Assembly: GCF_023612095.1 (NCBI RefSeq)
Contig: NZ_CP086235.1
Location: 4,103,501 to 4,167,500, forward strand
Origin: Cytobacillus firmus
GTDB lineage: Bacteria; Bacillota; Bacilli; Bacillales; Cytobacillaceae
DNA length: 64,000 nucleotides
Reading direction: 5' to 3'
In this document: positions 8,972 through 16,525 of the stretch, piece after piece
Position numbering within the stretch: the stretch's first letter is position 1
Layout of the letters: every line of letters starts with the position of its first letter
Notes under the pieces: generated by a model
Database searches by the model: none
What the model was told of the DNA's origin: nothing
Seen by the model: the letters and a program-made list of their open reading frames with translations, nothing else
Program-made: the position numbers and the translations under genes

Positions 8972-10186
8972 ATGTGGAAAAATAAAAATGTGTGGATTCT
9001 TTTAACTGGTGAATTTATAGCAGGGCTGGGCCTTTGGCTTGGCATTATAGGAAACCTAGAGTTTATGCAGGAAAAGGTTCCTTCTGATTTCCTTAAATCA
9101 CTTATTCTTGCATCCGGTCTGCTGGCAGGAATTGCAGTTGGCCCCTTTGCCGGCAGAATTACAGACCAGCTGAATAAAAAGACGGTAATGCTCGGAGCAG
9201 GTTTTGTCAGGGCCATTAGTGTTATTTTTATGCTGATTGCTATTCAAACGGGCTCTGTGTGGTGGATGGTTCTGTTCCTGGTTATGATTCAATTGTCAGC
9301 AGCCTTTTACTTTCCTGCACTGCAGGCAGCCATCCCTCTTGTAGTTGCCGAGAAAGATTTGCTGCAGCTGAATGGTGTGCACATGAATGTGTCCACCCTT
9401 TCGAGGATATTGGGTACAGCATTGGCTGGTGTTCTGTTAGTCATTCTGCCATTATCCATGCTTTATATCGGGTCGCTGGTCGCTTACCTGGCTCTATTCG
9501 GATTAACCTGGTTTATGGACTTCGAGGAAAAAAGGGAACAGCAAGGCCCTGGAAAAGAGTCTGCGAAAAACAGCGGAGGATTCAAGGAGGTTTTCCCGAT
9601 TATTAAAGGCCTCCCCATTGTTTTCATGACACTGATCTTAACGCTGGTCCCACTGCTGTTTCTTGGCGGTTTCAACCTGATGGTCATCAACATCAGCGAG
9701 CTTCAGGACAGTTCATCCATTAAAGGGTTAATTTATACTGCAGAGGGAATCGGCTTCATGCTCGGCGCATTTATCGTCAAGCAAATAAGCCAAAAGCGTT
9801 CGCCTTATGCTATCTTATTTTTCTTCTCATTTGTCATTGGCGTCTCACAGCTGCTTCTGTACTTTGCGGATGTGCCCGTTCTATCCATTGCGGCCTTCTT
9901 TGTATTCGGATTTGCCGTTGGCTGCTTCTTCCCAACTGCAGCCACCATATTTCAAACAAGGGTGCCAAAGGAATTCCACGGAAGATTCTTCTCCTTCCGA
10001 AACATGCTCGATCGTGTTATTTTCCAGATTGTGCTCCTGCTGACAGGATTCCTGCTGGATGCCGTTGGACTTCAGATAATGGTCGTGATCTTTGGCATTC
10101 TATCCTTAGTCATGACAACTGCTTTCTTTGTTAAATTCAAGCAAATTCGGACAGAAGTACAGATAAAAGAAAAGATCAGTATGTAA
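8972..10186 (+). CDS. MFS transporter, possible siderophore exporter
   Basis: A 404-residue major facilitator with about twelve predicted helices; GRITDQLNKKT is the loop 2-3 motif. It resembles the MFS_3 (Bmr/MdfA-like, EntS-like) group that includes siderophore exporters. The genes around it (heme monooxygenase, siderophore uptake and synthesis) and the Fur box in the shared promoter suggest it exports the siderophore made by the IucA/IucC enzymes. That role is inference from context; a drug efflux role cannot be excluded. A weak TGAGG site precedes the ATG, and a strong hairpin terminator follows the stop directly. Confidence 0.85.
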   Translation: MWKNKNVWILLTGEFIAGLGLWLGIIGNLEFMQEKVPSDFLKSLILASGLLAGIAVGPFAGRITDQLNKKTVMLGAGFVRAISVIFMLIAIQTGSVWWMVLFLVMIQLSAAFYFPALQAAIPLVVAEKDLLQLNGVHMNVSTLSRILGTALAGVLLVILPLSMLYIGSLVAYLALFGLTWFMDFEEKREQQGPGKESAKNSGGFKEVFPIIKGLPIVFMTLILTLVPLLFLGGFNLMVINISELQDSSSIKGLIYTAEGIGFMLGAFIVKQISQKRSPYAILFFFSFVIGVSQLLLYFADVPVLSIAAFFVFGFAVGCFFPTAATIFQTRVPKEFHGRFFSFRNMLDRVIFQIVLLLTGFLLDAVGLQIMVVIFGILSLVMTTAFFVKFKQIRTEVQIKEKISM

Positions 10187-10188
10187 AA

Positions 10189-10220
10189 AACCGGCTCACA
10201 TCATGTGGGCCGGTTTTTTT
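10189..10220 (+). terminator. Intrinsic terminator of the MFS gene
   Basis: AACCGGCTCACAT (10189-10201) pairs with ATGTGGGCCGGTT (10203-10215), followed by a run of T. Confidence 0.85.
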
Positions 10221-10256
10221 ACTGCTATTTTGTCTTAATTACAGGCGTTTTTTCGG

Positions 10257-10353
10257 TTTATGTGCGGATAGCCTAACTTTATGTGCGGATAAGGTTTTTT
10301 CTGTGCGCATAACCCGGTTTTATGTGCGGATAAAAAAATTTATGTGCGCTTAA
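10257..10353. repeat. Five-unit direct repeat array with 20-21 bp period
   Basis: Five copies of a TTTATGTGCGGATAA-like motif. The TGTGCG core starts at 10261, 10282, 10302, 10323 and 10343, giving spacings of 21, 20, 21 and 20. Units 1, 2 and 4 agree closely; unit 3 reads CTGTGCGCATAA and unit 5 TGTGCGCTTAA. The array lies between the MFS terminator and the end of the reductase gene. No coding frame is supported. Confidence 0.85.
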
Positions 10354-10364
10354 GTTTTTTGACC

Positions 10365-11414
10365 CTAGCGAACCAGCTGCTTCACCAATTCCCGGTTCCG
10401 CTTTTTAAAAACATCATTATGTGAAGAAACCATCGCTGCCCCGGCTGCATCAGGTTCAATGTACTGCTTCGCTTTATTTACTGCATTCGCAGCATCCTGG
10501 AAGGCTCCCGCAATCAAGTGAAGCTTGCCGTCATGCTTAAGAATATCCCCTGCAGCATATAGTCCTTCAACTGACGTCTCGCTGTTTGCGTTGCCTGCAA
10601 TATAGAAATCTTCGAGCATTTTAATATTCAGATTGCTATTTTTCAAGAGTTCCGTATCCTGCTCATATCCATGGTTAATCACCACTTCATCGATCGCAAG
10701 ATATGAAACCTCGCCCGTTTCATTGTTGGTCAATTCCACCTGTTCAATTTCCTCGTGATTTCCGCCTGTAATTAATTTGGTGATGGACGTATGGTTAATG
10801 CAGATCACCGAACTATTCATCAGCTGTGAAACCTGAGCTTCATGACCAGTTAACGCATCCCGTCTGCAAGTGATGTATACCTGCCTGGCAACGGGCTCCA
10901 ATTCATTGGCCCAGTCTACTGCAGAATTGCCTCCTCCTGACACAATCACTATTTTATCCTTGAAATGGGCAAGAGACTTGACTGTGTAATTTAAATTGGA
11001 GACCTCAAAGCGCTCTGCGCCTTCAATTTTCAGCTTTTGCGGCTTTAGAATACCGCTGCCAACTGCCACAATCACTGTTTTTGAGAAATGCTCTTCTCCT
11101 GAAGACCCTTTTAAAACAAAAACTCCATCTTCATTCTTACTGATGGATTCCACCTTTTCATTTAGCACAACCGTCGGATTAAAGGTCAGCCCCTGCTCGA
11201 CCAGCTGTTCAATCAGCTTTGCTCCCGGAGTTGGAGTTAACCCGCCGACATCCCAAATCATTTTCTCGGGATACACATGGATCTTTCCGCCCAGCTGCGG
11301 CTGAAATTCAATCAGTTTCGTTTTCATTTCTCTTAAACCGCTGTAAAAAGTGGAGTAAAGTCCAGCCGGGCCTCCTCCAATAACCGTTACATCATAGATC
11401 TCCATCTGCTTCAT
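10365..11414 (-). CDS. Ferredoxin-NADP reductase, thioredoxin-reductase-like type (YcgT/YumC family)
   Basis: A 349-residue flavoenzyme that moves electrons between NADPH and ferredoxin or flavodoxin. It has an FAD-binding GGGPAGLYS (about 13-21) and an NAD(P)-binding VSGGGNSAVDWA stretch mid-protein, and it lacks the CxxC disulfide of thioredoxin reductases, as expected for the family. AGGAGTGAACGGG precedes the ATG. A Fur box lies 30 bases upstream. In B. subtilis the paralogue ycgT is known to be Fur-controlled, so this copy probably supplies reductant for iron release from siderophores or for heme breakdown. Confidence 0.9.
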   Translation of the reverse strand: MKQMEIYDVTVIGGGPAGLYSTFYSGLREMKTKLIEFQPQLGGKIHVYPEKMIWDVGGLTPTPGAKLIEQLVEQGLTFNPTVVLNEKVESISKNEDGVFVLKGSSGEEHFSKTVIVAVGSGILKPQKLKIEGAERFEVSNLNYTVKSLAHFKDKIVIVSGGGNSAVDWANELEPVARQVYITCRRDALTGHEAQVSQLMNSSVICINHTSITKLITGGNHEEIEQVELTNNETGEVSYLAIDEVVINHGYEQDTELLKNSNLNIKMLEDFYIAGNANSETSVEGLYAAGDILKHDGKLHLIAGAFQDAANAVNKAKQYIEPDAAGAAMVSSHNDVFKKRNRELVKQLVR

Positions 11415-11443
11415 TCCCGTTCACTCCTATAACCAATTATTAT

Positions 11444-11458
11444 TGATTATCATTCTCA
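11444..11458. promoter_or_regulatory. Fur box before the ferredoxin-NADP reductase
   Basis: TGATTATCATTCTCA matches 12 of 14 defined Fur positions, 30 bases upstream of the start at 11414. Confidence 0.75.
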
Positions 11459-11573
11459 CTTCAACTATACGTCCTTTCTTCTCCTTTGACAATGAAAATT
11501 TCCCTTTGTGCTTTTCCTTTAAATACTGTTGACTTATAACTTAACTAGACTTATAGTAAAAAGGAACCGACAC

Positions 11574-11588
11574 TGATAATCATTATCA
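11574..11588. promoter_or_regulatory. Perfect Fur box before the second siderophore uptake operon
   Basis: TGATAATCATTATCA is an exact 7-1-7 Fur repeat, 40 bases before the ATPase start at 11628. Confidence 0.88.
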
Positions 11589-11627
11589 CTAATTAAAAAA
11601 AATTTTCATATAAACGGAGGTTACATA

Positions 11628-12473
11628 ATGGTCCGTCTATATACAGATGGCTTGAACATTGGGTATAGCGAACGGCTAATTGTAAAGGATCTCAGCGTCC
11701 AGATTCCCGATAAGAAAATCACAACAATCATTGGTCCAAACGGCTGTGGGAAATCCACCCTTTTAAAAGCCATTACCCGAATCATTTCCCATCAATCAGG
11801 CACTGTCATCTTAGATGGGGAGAACATTTCAAAGGAAAATACAAAAATCCTTGCCAGGAAGATGGCTATCCTGCCTCAAACACCTGAAAGTGCGAGCGGT
11901 TTAACAGTAGGCGAGCTCGTCTCATACGGACGCTTCCCTTATCAAAAAGGATTCGGAAGATTGACGAAAAAGGATTATGAAGTCATCGACTGGGCTCTTG
12001 AAGTGACAGGCACCAAAGAATTTAAATTCCGCCCTGTCGACGCTCTGTCAGGCGGCCAGCGCCAGAGAGTTTGGATCGCCATGGCACTTGCACAGGAAAC
12101 CGATATCATTTTCCTTGATGAACCAACCACCTATTTAGATATGGCACATCAGCTTGAAGTTCTCGAACTTCTTCAAAAGCTGAACGAGGAACAGGAGCGC
12201 ACCATTGTAATGGTCCTCCATGATTTAAACCAGGCAGCCCGTTTTGCCGACCATATCGTCGCACTAAAAGATGGTGAGATTGTTAAATCAGGAAGCTATG
12301 AAGAAGTCATTACACAGGATGTTTTAAGGAAGGTGTTCAATATTGATGCAGTCATAGGACGCGATCCCCGCACAAACAAACCAATGTGTATAACTTATAA
12401 TTTACTAAAAGGAGAAAATCAACATGAAGAAACTATTGATCCCGTTTACGATCTTGCTGCTTCTGCTAATTAG
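11628..12473 (+). CDS. Iron-siderophore ABC transporter ATP-binding protein (FecE/YusV type)
   Basis: A 281-residue ABC ATPase that powers siderophore import. Walker A GPNGCGKST (about residues 38-46), signature LSGGQRQR, Walker B IIFLDEPTT and the H-loop HDLNQAARF are all present. It is the only FecE-type ATPase in the window, while two FecCD pairs and two binding lipoproteins exist, so it may serve both, as YusV (FeuV) does for several B. subtilis systems. Its last 17 codons run through the ribosome binding site and first 50 bases of the next gene, giving a C-terminal tail of about 20 residues beyond the usual YNLL end. Confidence 0.93.
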   Translation: MVRLYTDGLNIGYSERLIVKDLSVQIPDKKITTIIGPNGCGKSTLLKAITRIISHQSGTVILDGENISKENTKILARKMAILPQTPESASGLTVGELVSYGRFPYQKGFGRLTKKDYEVIDWALEVTGTKEFKFRPVDALSGGQRQRVWIAMALAQETDIIFLDEPTTYLDMAHQLEVLELLQKLNEEQERTIVMVLHDLNQAARFADHIVALKDGEIVKSGSYEEVITQDVLRKVFNIDAVIGRDPRTNKPMCITYNLLKGENQHEETIDPVYDLAASAN

Positions 12474-13350
12474 CGCCTGCGGCAATACAGAAGAAAAAGA
12501 TTCAAGCTCATCTGAACCCAAGGAAGATAAAAAATCCGGTACGATCACTTATGAATCTGAAACTGGCCCGGTTGAGGTCCCGGCTGATCCTAAGAGAGTT
12601 GTCCTCCTTTCAGGCTTCACAGGAAATGTTATGCAATTAGGCGTAAATATCGTTGGAGCGGATACATGGTCCAAGAATAACCCTCGTTTTGAAGAACAAT
12701 TGAAGGATGCTGAAGAAGTATCTGAAGATAACCTTGAAAAAATAATTGAATTAGAACCAGACTTGATTATTGCCTTATCTACTGTTAAAAACTACGATAA
12801 GCTTAAGGAAATTGCACCAACTGTAACGTATACATGGGGTAAATTAGATTATCTTTCTCAGCATGAGGAAATCGGAAAGCTGCTTAATAAAGAGGAAGAA
12901 GCAAAGAAATGGGTAGCTGACTTCAAACAGCGTGCTGAAGCAGCCGGGGAAGACATTCGTGCAAAAATTGGCGAAGATGCAACCGTTTCTGTATTTGAAA
13001 TCTTCGACAAACAGCTTTATGTTTTTGGCGATAACTGGGCTCGCGGAACTGAAATCCTCTATCAGGCAATGGACTTAAAAATGCCTGAAAAGGTTAAGGA
13101 AATGGCTTTAAAAGATGGCTACTATGCCATTTCAGCTGAAGTGCTTCCGGAATATGCAGGGGACTATATTGTGATAAGCAAATATTCTGATGCAGATCAC
13201 TCATTCCAGGAAACCGATACGTACAAAAATATCCCTGCTGTGAAAAATAATCGTGTTTTTGAAATGGAAGGCAATGGCGCTTCCTTCAGTGATCCAATCA
13301 CACTTGATGCACAGCTGGAGTTCTTTAAAGAATCATTTTTAGGCAACTAA
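12424..13350 (+). CDS. Iron-siderophore ABC transporter substrate-binding lipoprotein (YfiY-like)
   Basis: A 308-residue lipoprotein with a signal peptide ending in LISAC (cysteine 19) and a short acidic linker, then a Peripla_BP_2 domain with PKRVVLLSGFTG near the start and NIPAVKNNRVFEM near the end. AAAGGAG precedes the ATG inside the end of the ATPase gene (50-base overlap). The order ATPase, binding protein, two permeases recalls B. subtilis YfiY-YfiZ-YfhA plus YusV, which import schizokinen and arthrobactin; that specificity would fit the hydroxamate-type synthetases nearby but is inference. Confidence 0.92.
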   Translation: MKKLLIPFTILLLLLISACGNTEEKDSSSSEPKEDKKSGTITYESETGPVEVPADPKRVVLLSGFTGNVMQLGVNIVGADTWSKNNPRFEEQLKDAEEVSEDNLEKIIELEPDLIIALSTVKNYDKLKEIAPTVTYTWGKLDYLSQHEEIGKLLNKEEEAKKWVADFKQRAEAAGEDIRAKIGEDATVSVFEIFDKQLYVFGDNWARGTEILYQAMDLKMPEKVKEMALKDGYYAISAEVLPEYAGDYIVISKYSDADHSFQETDTYKNIPAVKNNRVFEMEGNGASFSDPITLDAQLEFFKESFLGN

Positions 13351-13358
13351 TACTTCAT

Positions 13359-13387
13359 GAGGGATTCTTAATATTTAGGAATTCCTC
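13359..13387 (+). other. Intercistronic hairpin after the binding-protein gene
   Basis: GAGGGATTC (13359-13367) can pair with GAATTCCTC (13379-13387) with one wobble. It has no U-run. Such hairpins often stabilise the mRNA of the more abundant binding protein relative to the permeases; that role is inferred. Confidence 0.4.
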
Positions 13388-13450
13388 TTTCCTATTTAAA
13401 AAGACAGTTCCCGAACGGTAAAAATAAACCCGAAGAAAGATGGAAGTACA

Positions 13451-14461
13451 ATGACTAAAGATGCTCAATCCTTCATTCCATTTGTATATAAACTTGCGGC
13501 AGGCTTCATTATTTTTGCCTGCATGTTTGTGGCTGCCTGTGTGTTCGGGGCAGCGGATGTTACGGTCAGAGATGTTTGGCTTGCACTAACCTCCAATGCT
13601 TCAGGAGAAAAAATCTCCATCATTCGTGAAATCCGTCTGCCCCGTGAAATTGCGGCCATTTTTGTAGGAGCAGCTCTTAGCATCTCTGGCGCCATCATGC
13701 AGGGAATGACAAGAAACCCTCTTGCTGATCCAGGCCTGCTCGGATTAACGGCCGGAGCAAATGCTGCACTTGCCATAACGCTTGTTCTTATCCCTTCTGC
13801 AAATTACATTGGAATTCTGTTCGCCTGTTTCATCGGTGCGGCTATCGGTGCAGGAATGGTTTTCGGCATTGGCGCCATGAAAAAAGGAGGCTTTTCTCCG
13901 ATTCGAATCGTTTTAGCCGGAGCCGCGGTTTCTGCCTTCCTTTTTGCAATAGCTGAAGGCACCGGCATCTATTTTAAAATTTCAAAAGATGTCAGCTTGT
14001 GGACTGCAGGCGGGCTCGTCGGCACATCCTGGACCCAGCTGCAAATAATTGTCCCGGTTATCTCAGCAGGCATACTCGTATCCCTTTTTCTTTCCAGGCA
14101 GCTTACGATACTAAGCTTAAATGAAGAAGTGGCTGTAGGCTTGGGACAAAATACAACTCAGATTAAAGTCATCCTGTTTATCTTAGTCACCCTGCTTGCA
14201 GGGGCAGCTGTTGCACTGGTCGGCAATATGGCATTTATCGGATTGATGGTGCCTCATATCGTCCGTGCATTAGTTGGAACAGATTATCGTTTTATTCTTC
14301 CCATGTCCGCTCTCACAGGAGCGTCATTTATGCTTCTTGCCGATACACTCGGGAGAACCATCAATGCTCCTTACGAAACTCCTGTTGCGGCCATCATTGC
14401 CGTAATGGGGCTGCCTTTCTTCCTGTTCATTGTTCATAAAGGGGGTAAGGCGTTCTCATGA
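13451..14461 (+). CDS. Iron-siderophore ABC transporter permease (FecCD family)
   Basis: A 336-residue FecCD permease with about nine to ten helices. It shows IREIRLPREIAAIFVGAALS, GMTRNPLADPGLLG and MAFIGLMVPHIVR, the same landmarks as the pair at 6375-8440. It is the third gene of the Fur-controlled uptake operon, 100 bases after the lipoprotein gene, and overlaps the next permease by four bases (ATGA), so the two are made together. The ribosome site is weak (GGAAG). It forms the channel with the next protein. Confidence 0.93.
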   Translation: MTKDAQSFIPFVYKLAAGFIIFACMFVAACVFGAADVTVRDVWLALTSNASGEKISIIREIRLPREIAAIFVGAALSISGAIMQGMTRNPLADPGLLGLTAGANAALAITLVLIPSANYIGILFACFIGAAIGAGMVFGIGAMKKGGFSPIRIVLAGAAVSAFLFAIAEGTGIYFKISKDVSLWTAGGLVGTSWTQLQIIVPVISAGILVSLFLSRQLTILSLNEEVAVGLGQNTTQIKVILFILVTLLAGAAVALVGNMAFIGLMVPHIVRALVGTDYRFILPMSALTGASFMLLADTLGRTINAPYETPVAAIIAVMGLPFFLFIVHKGGKAFS

Positions 14462-15465
14462 TTCAGCCAGAGTTAGTTAAAAAACAGCGAATTTTAATGG
14501 CCATTTTATCCGTACTTATTATTGTAACCATTGTTATTGGAATGGGATTAGGCTATGCCTCCCTTTCCTATGACCGGTTAATCCCGACCATCCTGGGACA
14601 GGGAACTTTTAAAGAGGAGTTTGTGTTATTTTCCATACGGCTGCCAAGAGTATTTATCACAGTGTTAGCCGGTATGGCACTGGCACTATCCGGTGCCATT
14701 TTACAAGGGATTACACGCAATGACCTGGCGGACCCAGGCATCATCGGCATAAATTCAGGTGCAGGGGTTGCGATCGCCGTTTTCTTTCTGTTCATCCCGA
14801 TTGAAGCTGGCACTTTCGTCTACATGCTGCCGTTATGCGCATTTTTCGGCGCTTTGCTTACTGCTATCCTCATCTATGCTTTTTCTTATAAAAAAGACGA
14901 GGGGCTTCAGCCAGTAAAGATGGTGCTCGTCGGCGTCGGTTTTTCCATGGCGCTATCCGGAGTGATGATTGTCCTGATCTCATCAGCTGAAAGAGAGAAA
15001 GTCGATTTCATAGCGAAATGGCTATCAGGAAATATTTGGGGAACCGATTGGCCTTTCATCTTGGCGCTACTCCCCTGGCTGCTTGTGCTTATTCCATTCA
15101 CTTTATATAAGGCAAATCGTTTGAATCTCTTAAGCTTAAGTGAGCCTGTCTCCATCGGAATTGGGGTATCCATTGAAAAAGAACGGATCACCCTTCTGCT
15201 GACAGCCGTTGCATTGGCAGCTTCAGCTGTGTCTGTAACCGGCGGAATTGCCTTTATCGGCTTAATTGCTCCGCATATGGCTAAAGCGCTTGTCGGACCA
15301 CGGAATCAGCTGTTCCTTCCGATCGCCATTCTTTTAGGCGGCTGGCTGCTCCTATTCGCCGACACACTCGGCCGGAACCTGGCGGATCCGGACGGCCTGC
15401 CAGCCGGAATTATGGTTGCGATTATCGGAGCTCCATATTTTATGTATCTATTATTAAAGAAATGA
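14458..15465 (+). CDS. Iron-siderophore ABC transporter permease (FecCD family)
   Basis: A 335-residue partner permease with FSIRLPRVFITVLAGMALA, GITRNDLADPGIIG and GIAFIGLIAPHMAK, fitting the second subunit of a FecCD heterodimer. It starts within the stop of the previous gene (ATGA overlap). Its TGA stop is also the first three bases of the operon's terminator stem. It works with the ATPase at 11628 and the lipoprotein at 12424 as a complete importer. Confidence 0.93.
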   Translation: MIQPELVKKQRILMAILSVLIIVTIVIGMGLGYASLSYDRLIPTILGQGTFKEEFVLFSIRLPRVFITVLAGMALALSGAILQGITRNDLADPGIIGINSGAGVAIAVFFLFIPIEAGTFVYMLPLCAFFGALLTAILIYAFSYKKDEGLQPVKMVLVGVGFSMALSGVMIVLISSAEREKVDFIAKWLSGNIWGTDWPFILALLPWLLVLIPFTLYKANRLNLLSLSEPVSIGIGVSIEKERITLLLTAVALAASAVSVTGGIAFIGLIAPHMAKALVGPRNQLFLPIAILLGGWLLLFADTLGRNLADPDGLPAGIMVAIIGAPYFMYLLLKK

Positions 15466-15491
15466 CGTGCCGGCCTGCACGTCATTTTTTT
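15463..15491 (+). terminator. Intrinsic terminator of the second uptake operon
   Basis: TGACGTGC (15463-15470, including the stop codon) pairs with GCACGTCA (15477-15484), followed by T7. Confidence 0.88.
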
Positions 15492-15574
15492 ATTTTTTAT
15501 GTTTTTTTCTGGAATTATTGGGCAAATATATAGAGTCTCATCATTTAACAGTTAAGTAGATTGGAGGAATTTAG

Positions 15575-16396
15575 ATGTTTTTTCATGTAAAAGAATTGCA
15601 ATTTGAAGCAAAGCCGGAACGTCCGGATCCCGTTTTTGCGAAAAAGCTTCAGGAATTGATTGGCGGCCAATATGGTGAAATGACCGTTGCCATGCAGTAC
15701 ATGTTTCAGGGCTGGGCCACTCGCGGAAATGAAAAATATCGTGATCTTCTCCTTGATATAGGAACTGAGGAAATTGGACATGTGGAAATGCTCGCGACAA
15801 TGGTTGCCAGACTGATGGACAATGCCCCAATTAATCAGCAGGAAGAGGCAGCGAAGGATCCAGTCGTTGGCGCGATCATGGGAGGAATGAACCCTCAGCA
15901 TGCCATTGTCTCCGGACTGGGTGCACGACCGGCTGACAGTGTTGGGAACCCTTGGATGGGTACTTATATTACAGCCAGCGGAAACTTATTAGCAGATTTC
16001 CGTTCAAACTTAAATGCAGAGTCGCAGGGCCGGGTGCAGGCTGCACGCCTCTATGAAATGACAGATGATAAGGGCATTAAAGATCTGCTATCTGTCCTGA
16101 TTGCAAGAGATGCCTACCACCAAAACCAATGGGCTGCTGCGATTGCAGGGCTTGAAGAAAAAGAAGGTCTTCTTGTCCCTAGTACCTTCCCTCGTGAAAA
16201 AGAACGCACAGATATCGCTTACACACTTTACAACTTCTCAGCAGGCGAAGAAAGCAGCACTGGCAGATGGGCACAGGGCCCAGCTCTTGATGGCCAGGGA
16301 GAATACAAATATGTTAGCAATCCGAAGCCGGAAGGTGACAAGCCAATGCTTAAGCCGGCACCTCCAAATCTTCATAACACATTGCCGATGGATTAA
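15575..16396 (+). CDS. ydbD: Manganese catalase (YdbD-like)
   Basis: A 273-residue dimanganese catalase of ferritin-like fold that breaks down hydrogen peroxide in the cytosol. Metal ligands are visible in the family motifs: Glu in GGQYGEMTVAMQYM, Glu and His in GTEEIGHVEM, Glu in NLNAESQGR and His in RDAYHQNQW. The length equals B. subtilis YdbD (273). TTGGAGGA precedes the ATG. It is monocistronic with its own terminator. It sits next to the iron island, which fits peroxide defence without heme, but no regulatory site is evident. Confidence 0.94.
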   Translation: MFFHVKELQFEAKPERPDPVFAKKLQELIGGQYGEMTVAMQYMFQGWATRGNEKYRDLLLDIGTEEIGHVEMLATMVARLMDNAPINQQEEAAKDPVVGAIMGGMNPQHAIVSGLGARPADSVGNPWMGTYITASGNLLADFRSNLNAESQGRVQAARLYEMTDDKGIKDLLSVLIARDAYHQNQWAAAIAGLEEKEGLLVPSTFPREKERTDIAYTLYNFSAGEESSTGRWAQGPALDGQGEYKYVSNPKPEGDKPMLKPAPPNLHNTLPMD

Positions 16397-16413
16397 AATA
16401 ATATTTGAACAAG

Positions 16414-16447
16414 ACAGGCTGAAGCATTCAGCCTGTTTGTTTTTTTT
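16414..16447 (+). terminator. Intrinsic terminator of Mn catalase
   Basis: ACAGGCTGAA (16414-16423) pairs with TTCAGCCTGT (16427-16436), followed by TTGT and a long T-run to 16447. The T-run leads straight into palindrome copy 1. Confidence 0.88.
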
Positions 16448-16466
16448 CAATCAAACGTTTGATTGA
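16447..16466. repeat. Dispersed 20-bp palindrome, copy 1
   Basis: TCAATCAAACGTTTGATTGA, a perfect palindrome (22 bp with the outer T/A pair), between the convergent Mn catalase and ABC ATPase genes. Other copies start at 23360, 30321, 37237 and 62260. Confidence 0.9.
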
Positions 16467-16499
16467 ATTGCCTGGACTTCTCTTTGATACAGCAAAAGG

Positions 16500-16521
16500 C
16501 CTGTTTCTTCAAGGAAACAGG
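16500..16521. terminator. Hairpin terminator at the end of the double ATPase gene
   Basis: CCTGTTTC (16500-16507) pairs with GAAACAGG (16514-16521). On the minus strand it is followed by CCTTTTGC; on the plus strand by TCTTTTATTTG. Confidence 0.65.
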
Positions 16522-16525
16522 TCTT

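Noticed and set aside
10257..10353. Short repeats considered as a CRISPR array
   Set aside because: The units are about 15 bases with 5-6 base gaps, far too short for CRISPR repeats and spacers, and no cas genes are present.
16447..16466. Palindrome considered as a TetR-type operator
   Set aside because: No copy lies at a clear promoter; most are at gene ends beside terminators. Not excluded, but the operator reading is weaker.
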